64,000 nucleotides of DNA from Whitmania pigra (Eukaryota > Annelida > Clitellata > Hirudinida > Haemopidae), in the NCBI GenBank assembly GCA_021613335.1, contig JAJTWR010000275.1, positions 671,001-735,000 on the forward strand, in the 5' to 3' direction. Position numbers and translations under genes: made by a program. The notes beneath the pieces were generated by a model. The model did not search any database, was not told the DNA's origin, and saw only the letters and a list, made by a program, of their open reading frames with translations. Numbering within the stretch: position 1 is the first letter of the stretch; the number at the start of each line of letters is the position of its first letter. Below, piece after piece: positions 30,614-54,618 of the stretch.

Positions 30614-32787
30614 TCACACTCCAAAATTGAATGAAGTACTTGACAGTGGTGGAGAAGATGTACAGACAGTACAGGAGTCCGTAAGACAGGAACAAGAAGA
30701 AGAACTTGTAGTTGGAGAAACAGATGCAGTTGTTGACCCTGTTGTAGGAACAGAAACAACAAGACAATTGGAAACTTTTAATTCCAACTTGTACGCATGT
30801 TGTAAGATCATGTAAGACATGACAAGCTGCTTTTATGCCTGCAATTATCTACTGAAGGTATACAGGAAAGGCAATACTGTTTTATTTTTTTAAATAAAAG
30901 GCAGTTAGCTTGACCAGGCTTGAAATTAAGAAGGTAATATTCTTCAGTTTCAAAGAAATTGCCGACAGAGCCAATTCTTCGGAAATGATTAAAATCTCCG
31001 TGACGACGACGATGTTGACACGACAAATTCTACGACAACAACTCACCAGGGGCAGTGATGGTCCAACTTCAAGATGCATCTGCACAAATGCAAGTTGATG
31101 ATCTTTTAATAATTAGTTAATTAACTAATTAACTATCCAGAGAGTATTTTTATAGTTGGACATTTATTTGCAAGGTAACAGAATACCAACCAAAATATCT
31201 TAGTTACAAAAAATCATTGCATTAATATAATAATAATAATAATAATAATAACAATAATAATGGTATAATAACTAATTAGCTATAAATAATAAATAATAGC
31301 TAAGACATAGCTATTAATTATCATAGGCCTAACTTAGGCCTTGACAAAGTCACATCTCGCTTTCAAACGGAGCAGTTAGAAACACTCACTTGCCACACAC
31401 GGAGCAGTGATGGGCCCGATCTGGCTTGATGGAGTTGCACTTCTCGCAGAACCTGACATCTTAAGGCGAGGAGAAGATATTTTTAACAAAGACGTTGTTA
31501 ACGATGATGCGATAATGAGCAGCTCGGGCGAACGGGCTACGCTCCTACGCGAGGCAGTAACGGAAACGGTCGTAATGTGTTGCGTCCGAAAACCAGCCCG
31601 CACTGCCACGAGCGCCCTTGGGAAAGAGAGCTGTGTAAATGGTTACAACAAGCGCCATGTGAGCCGTATGTAACCAAGTTACAATTACAAGTTACAAGTT
31701 AAACAATTGTGGCGACATCAATGACAACGATTGCAGTCGTTGCCAGGTTGACGGTAATCGCGACCTCCTGTGACGAGCCGACACTGAACCCCCAGGGATC
31801 TTCCGAAGTTGTTGAGGACTTTCTTCCGGTCGAGGTTGGAGTTCAAAAGGTCGTGGGTCACCTGCTCCGAGCTGGCCAGGTTGTACTGCCGATAGATGAA
31901 CACAATCAGCTACTGCTGAATATTAATTAACCGAGTGACCTCGAATGCGAAACGGCATGCATATTCGTCAATTGATGAATCGACAATAAGATATGTTATC
32001 ATTAATATTCTCGTAATTAATGCCATCGTTACTATTATTATTATTATTATCATAATTAATGCTATCATTATTATTATTATTATTATCATAATAAACACCA
32101 AGGACAAATAAATAATAAAAAATATAAACATATCGACAGATACCTCGTAAGGTGGCAGAGCTATAGGGGTGAAGATGGTCTTCCAAAAAGACCAGAGGAA
32201 CATGATGAGGATGGGATGGTAGAAGATCAGGTACAGAACTGGAGTTCAACATGAATGCATTTATAGAAAAAAAAATTTAAAATAATTATTTATTTGTAAG
32301 TGTATAATTAATTACTAAAGATAGTTTTAATCAAATATGATAATACTAATAATTTTACTAAAAAAAAATAAATTTAAAAAAAAAAATTCATTAAATTTTC
32401 AATTGGTCTTGAAACGTTACAGAAAACGTAAAAAAAAACAGGTGACAATATTGTATCAGACCTTTCTCTGCTATAGTATCCACTGTAACTGTAATAAATC
32501 AAAGTTGAGTTATCAGATGTGAGATCTTCATTAAAAAGTACATATCTGATCACACTCAAAATTTTTACTTTCCTACAGCAAATTTTCCATCTCAAATAAA
32601 AAAATAACACGTAGTATCCAGTAGTAATAAAATTTTAGTTAAAAGATGCTTTAAAAGGATGGAACCACTTACATAAACACATCTGAATAACGTAGGCATA
32701 GTAGGACCAAACCACAACGGCCGTAATGAATATTACAGGAACGGTTCTAACGGCAGAAAAGCAATATCCCAATACCTTGTTAGGCAT
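29163..32787 (-). CDS. ZDHHC: DHHC palmitoyltransferase of the ZDHHC2/15/20 group
   Basis: Eleven exons join in phase: 32673-32787, 32144-32238, 31765-31885, 31390-31459, 31047-31079, 30618-30738, 30226-30370, 29831-29960, 29630-29725, 29371-29543 and 29163-29185, giving about 373 residues (human ZDHHC20 365). Four membrane segments are visible, the first being [20 protein letters not shown]. The catalytic Cys-rich domain reads [20 protein letters not shown], then [15 protein letters not shown] with DHHC at about 140-143. Downstream the family blocks [27 protein letters not shown] and YPTRF are clear. The enzyme S-palmitoylates membrane proteins at Golgi or plasma membrane. One exon is only 33 bp and carries most of the active-site motif. 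The cytosolic tail after about residue 300 is divergent, and the last seven-codon exon and the donor at 31764 are the weakest calls. I cannot say which of ZDHHC2, 15 or 20 is closest. Confidence 0.92.
30540..30612. repeat. AAT/GAT microsatellite in a ZDHHC intron
   Basis: About 24 triplets of AAT with a short GAT interruption, directly beside the donor of the exon at 30618. A similar AAT/ATT tract lies at about 32028-32095. Confidence 0.85.
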
Positions 32788-34791
32788 TTTGTTAAAAATA
32801 TAAATCGAACGAATCAGCGGCCCGATCCTCCCGACAAATTATCCCCTTCACCCCCTTTGTTTACAGCTTTCGAATCAAATTATTTGCTTGCATTTGCTGT
32901 TTTTTTTAGTTTTTATATTTTATATAAATTGTTAAATTATTTTATTTATTAAGTTTGCGTTCCACATAGTAATTTGTGCAAAAGCAATCGGTGATGATAT
33001 CAAACCATACAATTTTTATTTATTACTAATCCATCATTGTGCATAATTTATTTGACTTAATTAGTAAACAATGCCATTCGTCATAAATTTTAAGATGAGA
33101 TTCCATTGAACAACTGGAGGTACTTTTTAAATCAAATCTCTCATCGCTACATTTAAATCGATTTAACAGGCTTTAATTTCGCCGACATTTTGCTTTTAAA
33201 CAAATCTCGCCTGAGTGGTTGCGCCGACTTTTTACTTTTAAATTATCCGACAAATCTATTTTTAAATTCGTTGAATGGCATTTGTTATTCCTATTCGTCT
33301 GCATTAGTTGCCTCACATTTTGTTGTCACTTTTCATTGAAACTTACAATTCTTAGCTTTATTGACAATCTTTTCCAACAAGAGGTGAAGCCAATGTCATT
33401 ATTAGCACCCAACAGTTTCTGGTGAAAGTCAAAACGTCTGCTATTCAAGAATAGGGAGTCAAATTCCATAAATAGGTCAACATGTGTTCGTTTCGATTAA
33501 AAAAAAACAAGTATTTACAAAAATTGATTAAAATTATGCTCATACCTTGATTCTAAAACCCCCCATCGAAAAAGTGATTTATTAATTATCGATAATTCAG
33601 TCACCATTCAGTTTGTCACCTTTCAACCATAGATATGTCATTTACTCAGTAATTACTCTCTGGACATCCGGATGCGAAAATTATCATGCAATTCTTGCTC
33701 CTTTGCGATGACAAAACCCGAAAAATTATTCATTTAAAGTCAACTGATTAAATATCATAGAATAACTAGATAGGCTGCCGACGAGTTTAAAGATGATTTT
33801 CTCAGGTCAAACTATCCTGTGCCAAACGTTGCAATCTCAACAAGTCAGAATTTCAACTTTTGTTGAGAAATTTCCATTTATTCATGTCGATTTGGCTCGT
33901 TTAGAGATTACCTTTGAACTCACTTTAATGCCGCTTGTTGATCTAATTCGAGAACTTTGCGTTTAAATAAGCTTTTGACTGGTTACCTTAAATTTTTTTG
34001 TCAATGTCTGCATCTGTTCGTGTCCATGTTGGTGCATCCCCATCGCAAAGACTTCAACAGCAGCCACAAAGAATGTTCTCATTGTTTAATTGCACTTATG
34101 ATTTTTCATGTAGTCCTTAAAAATTCTTTCGATTTCATGTTCTGTCGTGTTCATTACTGCTGTTATTTTCACATTATTTATGAATTGTAATGTCGTGTTA
34201 GTAGTCCGTCTATGTGGATGTACGTAGTGATTCGGAAGGATCTCATGTGTCGAGAAACTAATTTTTTTTATTCCGTGGACTGTGATCCAGGGAGAAACCC
34301 GATAGAATATGAAATATGGACGTTTTAGACGGATAGGTGGATGGAGCGGAAGATGAACGAGTTAGCACAGATGAATTTGCAAAGATGTTTTTAAAGGATA
34401 ATATTCGCTTTGACTGTTATTGATATTAAATAAGCTGGTTTTGGAATTTAAATGTCAACAATCTAAAAAGTAAAACAAATGTGATTTATCTTAACAATTT
34501 TTCTCGAAGTACCATCGATGTCATCGCCATTACATCTGCAATTGTCGCCACCATCATCATCATCATCGTCATCATCATCATCGACGTTGTCGTCTGCATC
34601 ACAAACCTTTATAAAATGGAGTTCGCAGTGCAAGAGATAATTGGCAAAAAACTTTTTTGTTTTAATGGAAAATTTGAGAAATGTCGTACTAAATAGTTAA
34701 GATAATTTTACATTATTAACAGCATTAATCGTCGTCGTTATCACATCACATCATCAACGGCAATTCCTAACGACGTTATCCTTTTTCGAAG
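32788..34791. other. Divergent intergenic region
   Basis: Two kilobases between the minus-strand palmitoyltransferase start and the plus-strand start at 34792. I see no supported exon. A CATCAT/CGTCAT tract occurs at about 34550-34590. Both promoters must lie here, but no motif can be assigned. Confidence 0.5.
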
Positions 34792-38439
<3,648 letters not shown>

Positions 38440-39985
38440 AGATTAATCGAGATTCCGAGAGTTTCTGAGAGTCGGTTTAACCATTGTAGTTCTGCAAAAA
38501 GTTGTTAAAAAAGTATTTAATACCAGTGTTAGTTGAATGTAGGATACAAACATGTTTGTTTCAATAAATTTGTATGCACAGGAAAAGTTATTGATCTTGT
38601 TGCAATGGTATTTAAATTAAAATGTTTCACAACGACAAACATCGAGTAATTTTTAATCCAAATTTTCTTTCCGTCTTTTGATTGTCTTCTAAGAATCTAT
38701 TAACTCTACGTCTAACTTCTCTGAACCAAGAAATTGTTGCTTTTCATAAAGCCGCTTTGTTCAAAACGTAAGGCTGTCAAAGCATAAAATGTACAGATTT
38801 AGTTAGCTTACATCAGTTCTATTTGCAAACCGGTGCCAACATTGCATACTAAAATCGATAGATTATCAAACTGTTATTTGAAGTTGTCTGAACCCTTTTA
38901 TTAGGACAATTGTCAAAGGAAACAAAGAATCTCCTGGGCATTAAGACTAATCTGGCAAGAACCAGATTCCTGTCGATTGTCGTCCACAAACATCTGATTG
39001 TACTTTGTGACACGTCTGGGGAATAGCAAACAAATGGACAACAGCCGATTATAACAACATGAAATGATTATTTGTAGTGATTAAGATGACCAACATATGC
39101 ATAACCACTTTTAGCTTGGTATGTATCATTCACTGAGTAATATTTCAGTCAATTGTATAAATATTACGAACCAGCATTTAAATCAGTAATAATGTAATAC
39201 CAGAATCTTTCCAAAAACTAAAAATAATCTCGATTTAAGCTAGTAACTTTTCTGTAAAACATTAAATTTGGAAGACTGAAAATTTCTTTGTTTTATATAT
39301 TATTACCAGTGATTTTGATTGTTACCTAATAATTGTTATATAATAGGTTTCCAGTGTTGAGAATTTTTATTGTTACCTAATAATTGTTATATAATAAGTC
39401 TCCAGTATTGAGAACCTTTTGTTAAGAACCGTATATATTAGAACAGCAAGCAATATCTCACTGGTCAGTTATAGGGCCAGGTAGGTTGTGTTTAATGTGA
39501 TATAGTTTGAGGTTTCAATTACTTTTTTTGTAATAAATTTAAATCTTACTTGATCTAGTTGCGGAAGTATGAGTTGAAAACTTAACAGTGAAGATTTAAG
39601 TTATTATAAATTTGAATAATTTATTCAAGAGCATTTTTCATCAAGCTAATTTTTGAGCTAATGCAATTGTCTCAATAATAGTGCCTATCACATGACCACG
39701 TGTTTAGTGTAAATATATAAACCTTTGGTTATTATTAAACTTTTTTTGTAAAAAAACTGTGTTGTTCTGATTCGAAATACATTCAGTAAGTTTCATTTTA
39801 AGAGTAATAAATACTTTCAACAATTATGTCTAATGCGTTTGTAAAAGAAACTTGATATTAATTAGGATTAAATCCTTAACGGATTAATACAGAAGCACTG
39901 TTTTATTATGTCTTTGATTATGGATCTTCACTTGAAAGTTATTAGTGACAAGTAAAATTAAACTAATATCTTCATCATCAGCAAC
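38440..39985. other. Intergenic region upstream of UAP1 copy A
   Basis: No supported exon. Two imperfect head-to-tail copies of a roughly 50-bp unit, containing TTGTTACCTAATAATTGTTA, lie at about 39318-39418. The promoter of UAP1 copy A should be in this interval or in an upstream non-coding exon. Confidence 0.5.
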
Positions 39986-42186
39986 ATGGAAGATTATACA
40001 AGGGTATACGGAAAGTTGAAAGATTTCAACCAAACCCATTTGCTCCAGTTTTGGGAAAAGTTGAACGAAGAAGAAAGGAAATCTCTCCTGGAACAAATTG
40101 ATGCTATTGACCTAGAACATTTCAAGAAATGCTTTGATCAGTGCACCCAAGGTTCCACAGGGGGCAAGCAATATGGTCCAGATGACTTGGAACCAGTTCC
40201 CCAGTCTGTTTATGGTAGCGTGGATGCCACCAGCCCAGAATTATTAAAAGAATATGAAGAAGAGGGTATGGCGATTTGGTTCATCAATTAAATCTCAGGA
40301 TTATTTTTTCTTATTCATCTAATTTTTGTATTAAACCAAAGAGGTCATTGTTATTTATATCAGGGTTCAAGCAAATAGGTCATGGCAAGGTCGGCGTGAT
40401 CTTATTGGCTGGAGGTCAAGGCACAAGGCTTGGAGTCAGCTACCCCAAAGGAATGTACGACGTTGGACTTCCTTCTGGAAAAACTCTTTTCCAGTTGATG
40501 GCAGAGAGGTTGATCAGGATTCAGCAGTTGGCTTCTGAGGCCTGTGGAAAGGAATGTGTTGTCCCATGGTAAATATACGTCTCCCTTGCCATTGTAATAC
40601 TTATTTATACGTTAGTTATATTGGATGTGATTAATATAATTAATCATAGAATGCCGCATTTCTAACAATCAATCACTTAAAAATGTATACGATACCAAAT
40701 CGATATTCAGTATACTTAATCCATTCCTCAGGTACATAATGACCAGTGGACCTACGCAAAAAGCCACCATCAAGTATTTTGAGGACAACAAATACTTTGG
40801 TCTCTCCAAGGATAATGTCATCTTCTTCAGTCAAGGATGCATTCCATGTGCCGAATTCGACGGTAGCATGATGCTTGAATCTCCCAGTGTCATCGCTCAA
40901 TCGCCAGGTAAGATTTTTAAGCAGATATATACTCTAGCTCTAGGATTTACAGAATTTCAAACTCATTTAATGATTTTTTGATGACATCAACAGATGGCAA
41001 TGGTGGACTCTACTTGGCCCTCCACAAGAGCAAGGTCATCGACGATCTCCAAAGACGTTCCGTTGAATACCTCCATGTTTACTGTGTCGACAACATTCTC
41101 GTCAAAATTGCCGATCCTGTCTTTATCGGTTTCTGTGTGACCAAGAAAGCTCATTGTGGATATAAGGTTTTATTTGAAATATTGCAAGTTTTATCATGGA
41201 TCGATTTTTATTTTAACAAAAACTTACAACCTATACTGGATGATTGATAATTGATAATCATGAAGGTCATACTGCCTTTCTAGGTTGTCGAAAAAACAAA
41301 CCCATCAGAACCAGTTGGAGTCATTTGCAGACACAACGGCAAGTACCATGTTGCCGAATACAGCGAAGTCACAAAGGAGGTTTCTGAAATGAGGTCGGAG
41401 AATGGAAAGTTGACCTACAATGGAGGAGGAATTGCCAACCATTTCTTCACAGTCCAATTCATTTTGGACGTTATTTCGTAAGTTTCAGATAACCTCTGCC
41501 TTAAAATTGTCACAAATTCATAAATGTCAAAAATTGAATTTATTTATTTCATTTTTTTTAACCTGATTATGTCTTTTCAGTAAAGAAAAAGACTTGATCC
41601 ACCACGTGGCAAAGAAGAAGATCCCCTACTGTGATAGCAACGGGACATTGGTTAAGCCTACCTCTCCAAATGGAATCAAGATGGAAAAATTCATCTTTGA
41701 TGTCTTCCAGTTCACGGAGTAAGTTAAAACGTGATTAATCACGTGAAAATTTTCAACTATATGACTTTTTATTTATATATTGGTTCCATTTTAGAACGTT
41801 CGATAAACGGCTATTTCTTTTTCCAGTGACTTTGCAGTATGGGGAGTCAAAAGAGAGGATGAATTCTCTCCCCTGAAGAATGCTGATTCCGCAGGCTGTG
41901 ATTGTCCCTCAACTTCCAGGTCTGCCATCTTCAAGCAGCACAGGAAATGGATCGAGCAAGCAGGAGGTGTCGTCATGGCGACCAGTGATGAACATGATCC
42001 AATTTGCGAGGTGTCCCCGCTGGTTTCCTATGCTGGAGAGGTTAGTGACTTAATAATCCACAGCTGTTAACCCCATGAAGCGAACATTCAGCGGGATAGT
42101 TTTCTATTCAAATATTTTTCCATCAGGGTCTTGAGAACGTAGTGAACGGAAAGACTTACAAGGAACCTGTGTGCATCGACCAATAA
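39986..42186 (+). CDS. UAP1: UDP-N-acetylhexosamine pyrophosphorylase, copy A
   Basis: Eight exons join in phase: 39986-40265, 40364-40568, 40732-40907, 40994-41166, 41284-41477, 41581-41718, 41827-42040 and 42127-42186, giving about 479 residues (human 505-522). The enzyme makes UDP-GlcNAc from UTP and GlcNAc-1-phosphate in the cytosol, supplying glycosylation and chitin synthesis. The nucleotide-binding signature [11 protein letters not shown] sits at about 107-117, followed by [18 protein letters not shown], then [46 protein letters not shown] and [12 protein letters not shown], all family hallmarks. The C-terminus ([20 protein letters not shown]) is shorter than human. All frames and splice sites look intact. 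Copy B follows 1.7 kb downstream in the same orientation. AATAAA lies at 42231. Confidence 0.95.
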
Positions 42187-43895
42187 ATTATCTGAACCAG
42201 AGTGGAGAGAATGTGCAAAAATTAGTTCATAATAAAGAAATTTGATTATTAATGTGGCCTTGTTCTAGACTGATATTTCGTTTTAGTCTTTTCCTCAGTC
42301 CTTGAGCGTCTTCAAAATTTTTCTTCAAACCTTGATTATTTGAACGAAGTCAAACCCACAAAAAATACGTAGAGTCATGGTTATGAAACTTCAGACATTA
42401 ATTCCTTCAGATATATATAGAATTCATTTCTAAACTTGTATATATTATTACATAAAACCATATAAAAAAAAACAAAGTTTTTGAAAGACTTTTGACTTTT
42501 GAAACTTGTTGAAGGTTCTCATGATTTTGTCGTCATAAAGTGTGATGTGTTTGAGTTGGGAAATGTGGGACTCTTATTCGCCAACTGTAATAAATCCTAA
42601 TGCAGCACTCAAAAAGAAGATAAGAACCGATACTTACACTGCCTAGTTTGACCCAACACCAAGATAAGCTCGAACTTAAGATGAAAATCTTCATCTTGTT
42701 CAATGCTTGAATTTCCTAATATGTTTGCTTCCTTTAGTTCGACTTTCAAGAACAAAATTACTTTTTATGGCCTGTTGTACTAAAGAGATTGTCGTTCAAC
42801 ATGAGTCGTTATTTCAAACTATTAAGACACATTTACTTTACGGTTTTAGCTTACAGACAAACTCTGAAAGGGACCTGAAAAGCGTCAATCACATAATTTC
42901 CATTTTCACCATAAAACTCAGAATTTTATCAAAAACATAATTTATTTTAATATTACAAACAAGATATGCTTTCCAGATTATTGGCAGCCACAATTGGTAT
43001 TAATCGAATAAAATTGCAGATATTCTGATGAAAATATAAACACTGTAAACAGTCGATCGAAAAATCCAAGCAGTAGAGAATTAGATTGACATAAAATTAA
43101 TTTCGTTTTCTTTAGTAAAGTGAGAATGTGAAGTTGATTAGTTGATTAACTAATAGCTCCAGCGGTGGTTGCCTTTATTATTCAAAGCCTACATCAGGCG
43201 GCCTGATTAACACGGGTCTACAGCTATTGATTCAGGTGAGTTTAAGAATTTATGACTTCTTTTTGTTTTAGCATCATTTGGTTTTAATTTTTTGAAAACT
43301 ATCAGATCGCTAAACTAAATCGTGTTTCCAAAACTACAGTAAACGAGTTGCAAAACTCTCATCATCGCCTAATGCATGTTATTTATGTAAGATTTTATTT
43401 TGAAAAATAATCAAGACGATGCTTGAATAAGCGAATTACTGGATAATGACCTGTTTATTTTACCACTTGACAAGATAATGTATATTTTTTTGATCACAAG
43501 CTATCATATGACTGCATGCATATATATATATTCGCCACGTAATCGCTTTTATAGTTTTCTTGGTATTTGGTTTTAATTTCTGAAATTAGTGAGTTTGATA
43601 AAAATCAATGTTTATATTTAAAACATTTCAAAGCCACATCTGTTGATATCTAGTTGCAATGAATACCTTAAAACATGACTTGTTATTACTTGTCTCAAAT
43701 TGAATTCTGAAACCTAAAAATTTGGCCATAATTGCCACGATGCAGACTATTTGTGCCATTTTTACATATTCCTCAAAATAAACAGGCTATCATCTTCATA
43801 TTCTTAATTTTTATGAATTAATGCATGCGAATATAATTCATGACGTCTACAATGACTTTTAACATCTCATGTGACTCAAATTTTCATGTAGCAAA
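42187..43895. other. Spacer between UAP1 copies
   Basis: AT-rich DNA with no supported exon. It holds the 3' end of copy A and presumably the promoter of copy B; I see no repeat of the copy A upstream region, so the duplicated block seems to start at or close to the first coding exon. Confidence 0.5.
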
Positions 43896-46324
43896 ATGGA
43901 AGATTATACAAGGCTTTATGAAAAGTTGAAGGCATTCAACCAAACCCACTTGCTCCAGTTTTGGGAGAAATTGAACGAAGAAGAAAGGATATTCCTCAAA
44001 GAGCAAATTGATGCCATTGACTTCACCCATTTTAAAAAATGTTTTGATCAGTGCACCAAAGAATCTGCAGGAGGCAAGCAATATGGCCCGACTGACCTAG
44101 AACCAGTTCCACAATCTGTTTATGGTAGCGTGGATTCCACCAGCCCAGAACTGTTAAAGGCATATGAAAAAGAAGGTAAGTAGGTTTGATCCAATGATGA
44201 AGTCTTTTATTAATGCCATCAAGTCTGAATGATAATTAATGAATCAAGTACTGAATTAATTAATCTAATGAAAATTTATTTTAATAATTACTACATTAAA
44301 CTCATCATTAAACTGAACATCCTCACCTTTTTCAACAGGGTTCAAGCAAATAGGTCATGGTAAGGTCGGTGTGGTCCTATTGGCTGGAGGTCAAGGCACA
44401 AGGCTTGGAGTCAGCTACCCCAAAGGAATGTACGACGTTGGACTTCCTTCTGGAAAAACTCTTTTCCAGTTGATGGCAGAGAGGTTGATCAGGATTCAGC
44501 AGCTAGCTTCTGAGGCCTGTGGAAAGGAATGCGTTGTCCCATGGTAAATACGTATATTACATCTCCCTTGCCATTGTAATACTTGGATATGATTAATATA
44601 CTGGATAATTATTGTTGGAAAATATTTTGGTTGTAGAATGCCGCATTTTCGAAAATCAATCACTTAAAAATGTATATGATACCAAATCGTTATTCAATAT
44701 GTTTACTCCATTCCTCAGGTACATAATGACCAGTGGACCTACACAAAAAGCCACCATCAAGTTTTTTGAGGACAACAAATACTTTGGTCTCTCCAAGGAT
44801 AATGTCGTCTTCTTCAGTCAAGGATGCATTCCATGTGCCGAATTTGACGGCCGCATGATGCTTGAATCTCCCAGTGTCATTGCTCAATCTCCAGGTTTTT
44901 ACATAACATATGATGTAACGATATTATTTAAAGTTAAATTCTGGCCATTCCAAAACTAATAGAAAAGATTTTGAATTTTTACGGTTTGTGGCTATTATTT
45001 CTATTGCATAATACTATACTGTTATATATACATATCTGAATGGTTGGGGTAAGGAAGCAAATTGAATCTTTAGTTTGTCTTTTGCAGATGGCAATGGTGG
45101 ACTCTACTTGGCCCTCCACAAGAGCAAGGTCATTGACGATCTCCAAAGACGTTCCGTTGAATACCTCCATGTTTACTGCGTCGACAACATTCTCGTCAGA
45201 ATTGCCGATCCTGTCTTTATTGGTTTCTGTGTGACCAAGAAAGCTCATTGTGGATATAAGGTTGTGTTGTACTATGCAGATTATTTGTATTTCAGATATA
45301 TTTTATAATTATTATGCCCTAGCTACTTATGGATATAGTAAGGTTATAAATTAATAAAAATGGTTATGAATTTAAAGGTTGTCGAGAAGACAAACCCATC
45401 AGAACCAGTTGGAGTCATTTGCAGGCACAACGGCAAGTACCATGTTGCCGAATACAGCGAAGTCACAAAGGAGGTTTCTGAAATGAGGTCGGAGAATGGA
45501 AAGTTGACCTACAATGGAGGAGGAATTGCCAACCATTTCTTCACAGTCCAATTCATTTTGGACGTTATTTCGTAAGTTTCAGATAACCTCTGCATCAACA
45601 TTGTCACAGTTGAATTTATTTATTTCATTTATTTTAAACTGTTTATGTCCTTTCAGTAAAGAAAAAGACTTGATTCACCACGTGGCAAAGAAGAAGATCC
45701 CCTACTGCGATAGCAACGGGGCATTGGTTAAGCCCACCTCCCCCAATGGAATGAAGATGGAAAAATTCATCTTTGATGTCTTCCAGTTCACAGAGTAAAT
45801 AGGATTGAAATTATTTGTATTAAGAATAGCTCTACATTGTCTCTAATCAATTTCGAATGCTTATCATATTAAGCCAATTTTATTGAGATTAAGTAATATT
45901 TGTTATTTCCAGTGACTTTGCAGTATGGGGAGTCAAAAGAGAGGATGAATTCTCTCCCCTGAAGAATGCTGATTCTGCAGGCTGTGATTGTCCCTCGACT
46001 TCCAGGTCTGCCATCTTTAAGCAGCACAGGAAATGGATCGAGCAAGCAGGAGGCATTGTCATGCCAGTCGGTGATGGTCAAGGCTTAGTCGTCTGTGAGG
46101 TTTCCCCATTGGTCTCTTATGCAGGGGAGGTAATCCACTGTTTCATGAAATCATTTCCATTGACTTAATATGTACCTAAACCAATTTATGTAGCAGATAA
46201 TTCAATGCTTGTTATTATAACCTGTGACACTCAAAGTTTTGTAAATCATAATCCTTCTTTTCAGGGTCTTGAAAAAATTGTCAAGGGGAAAACATACAAC
46301 GAGCCAGCTTGCATCAACTTATAG
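43896..46324 (+). CDS. UAP1: UDP-N-acetylhexosamine pyrophosphorylase, copy B
   Basis: Eight exons at the same positions as copy A: 43896-44175, 44339-44543, 44719-44894, 45088-45260, 45378-45571, 45657-45794, 45913-46129 and 46265-46324, giving about 480 residues. Exons 2-6 are almost identical to copy A. Exon 1 ([25 protein letters not shown]), the end of exon 7 ([16 protein letters not shown] against [15 protein letters not shown]) and exon 8 ([17 protein letters not shown]) differ more, and exon 7 is one codon longer. The catalytic motifs GGQGTRLG and DGNGGLY are intact, so both copies could be active. Intron 2 just before exon 3 is also conserved between copies, whereas introns 1, 4 and 7 have diverged. 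The gene converges on QARS1, whose stop lies about 380 bp away. Confidence 0.95.
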
Positions 46325-46706
46325 TTCTGAATCAATTCCACACCAGCTCGATTTAGCTTGAAAACATGATTCAACTTTTAAGCACTCTTCGACCTGCTGG
46401 CAATGGCCACGCACGTCATTTCTACCGATTGTATTGTCGTTGGGGTTTTTGATCAGGTATTTTTATATCCATTTGCATGGTTTTAACAGAGGCTCACACA
46501 TCTGGTACTAACTTTTAAATATCTTAGATTTAGATGATAAACATAAGGCAAAATGCATGGCTGACCCGGTTTATCCACAAATCCAAACAACAAGGGACAA
46601 ATTTATTTAAAATAACCAACCAAAATTCGTTCAAAGCTCAAACAACATATTATCTCGTAAGCTTGCTAGATTTCAAATCAAAATGGCCAAAAGTGCCACC
46701 ATTACT

Positions 46707-53570
<6,864 letters not shown>

Positions 53571-54618
53571 TTCTAAATTTAAAATTAAAGCCTCCGACTC
53601 CGAATGCAATAATAAAGCAAACAAGTGCGTTGACTGATATCAACGCATGCAAGAATCCTCACACCGGAAATTTCAAGCCGGTTGTAGTAAACTATAAATA
53701 AGTAAATGCCTTTTTTATTTTTTAACATTTCTTATAGTGTTACATACATTTAATTATATCCATTAAGTTAAATTATATATATAATTAATTTTAATTTTGA
53801 TAAAAATATTTGATTAATCGTTGTTAAAATTAACCATTTTAATGTGCGTTGATTAGCCGAAAAGTTTATGGTTGCCAAATTGTGGATGATAAAAATTGTT
53901 TGGCCAACTTCCCTCTTTCGTGATTCAGTGGAAATGCATTTTCCCGCATAATTAAATGAACTGGAAATTATTTTCTCAGATATCAGATTTCACAAGTGAA
54001 ATCAACCTAAACAAGTTGCGTCTCTTTATTGAGAAATTAATCACTTTCAACTCACGAACCTGATATAGGCATAACGCGGACGCAAGCCGAAACTCCAAGC
54101 GAAGGAAAGAACAAAAACTTTCATCCCGAACCTAACTATTCCCATCATCCTAAACTAGGCCATTATTTGTCCCCAGCATCATCTTTACGTTGTTTGAATG
54201 CTTTTAGAATGTTAACAAAAATATTAACTCTGGAGAGACCAATTTAATTACTTTATTTTTATAATTATATTTATCGAAACAAATTATAATTAGAATGTGA
54301 ATAAGCACCATTGGAGAAAAGAAACATCAAAGTTTTGGATAAAAAATTCTCAAAGAGACATCAAAACAGTAACACAAATAATCAGAATTTCTTTAAAAAA
54401 ATACATATGTTAATATCAAATAAAAACTTAATGCAGAAAAATGTCCGATTTATCCAAAACATAGTATAATAACAAAATATGACAGCTGTGAAAGAACTTG
54501 AAACGATGCTCTGATCAAAAGAAGCAAAGAAAATAATAAACGAACATAATAGAAAGTTTTAACATCATAATCGTATCTTCAAATAATTTCAAATTAAATT
54601 TCAAGTAGCAGAAAAGTT
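53571..54618. other. Intergenic region between QARS1 start and the next minus-strand gene
   Basis: No supported exon. It should hold the QARS1 promoter and 5' UTR and the 3' UTR of the large gene. AT-rich throughout; no motif assigned. Confidence 0.55.

Noticed and set aside
39986..46324. One UAP1 copy being a processed or decayed pseudogene
   Set aside because: Both have introns, intact frames, valid splice sites and conserved catalytic motifs.
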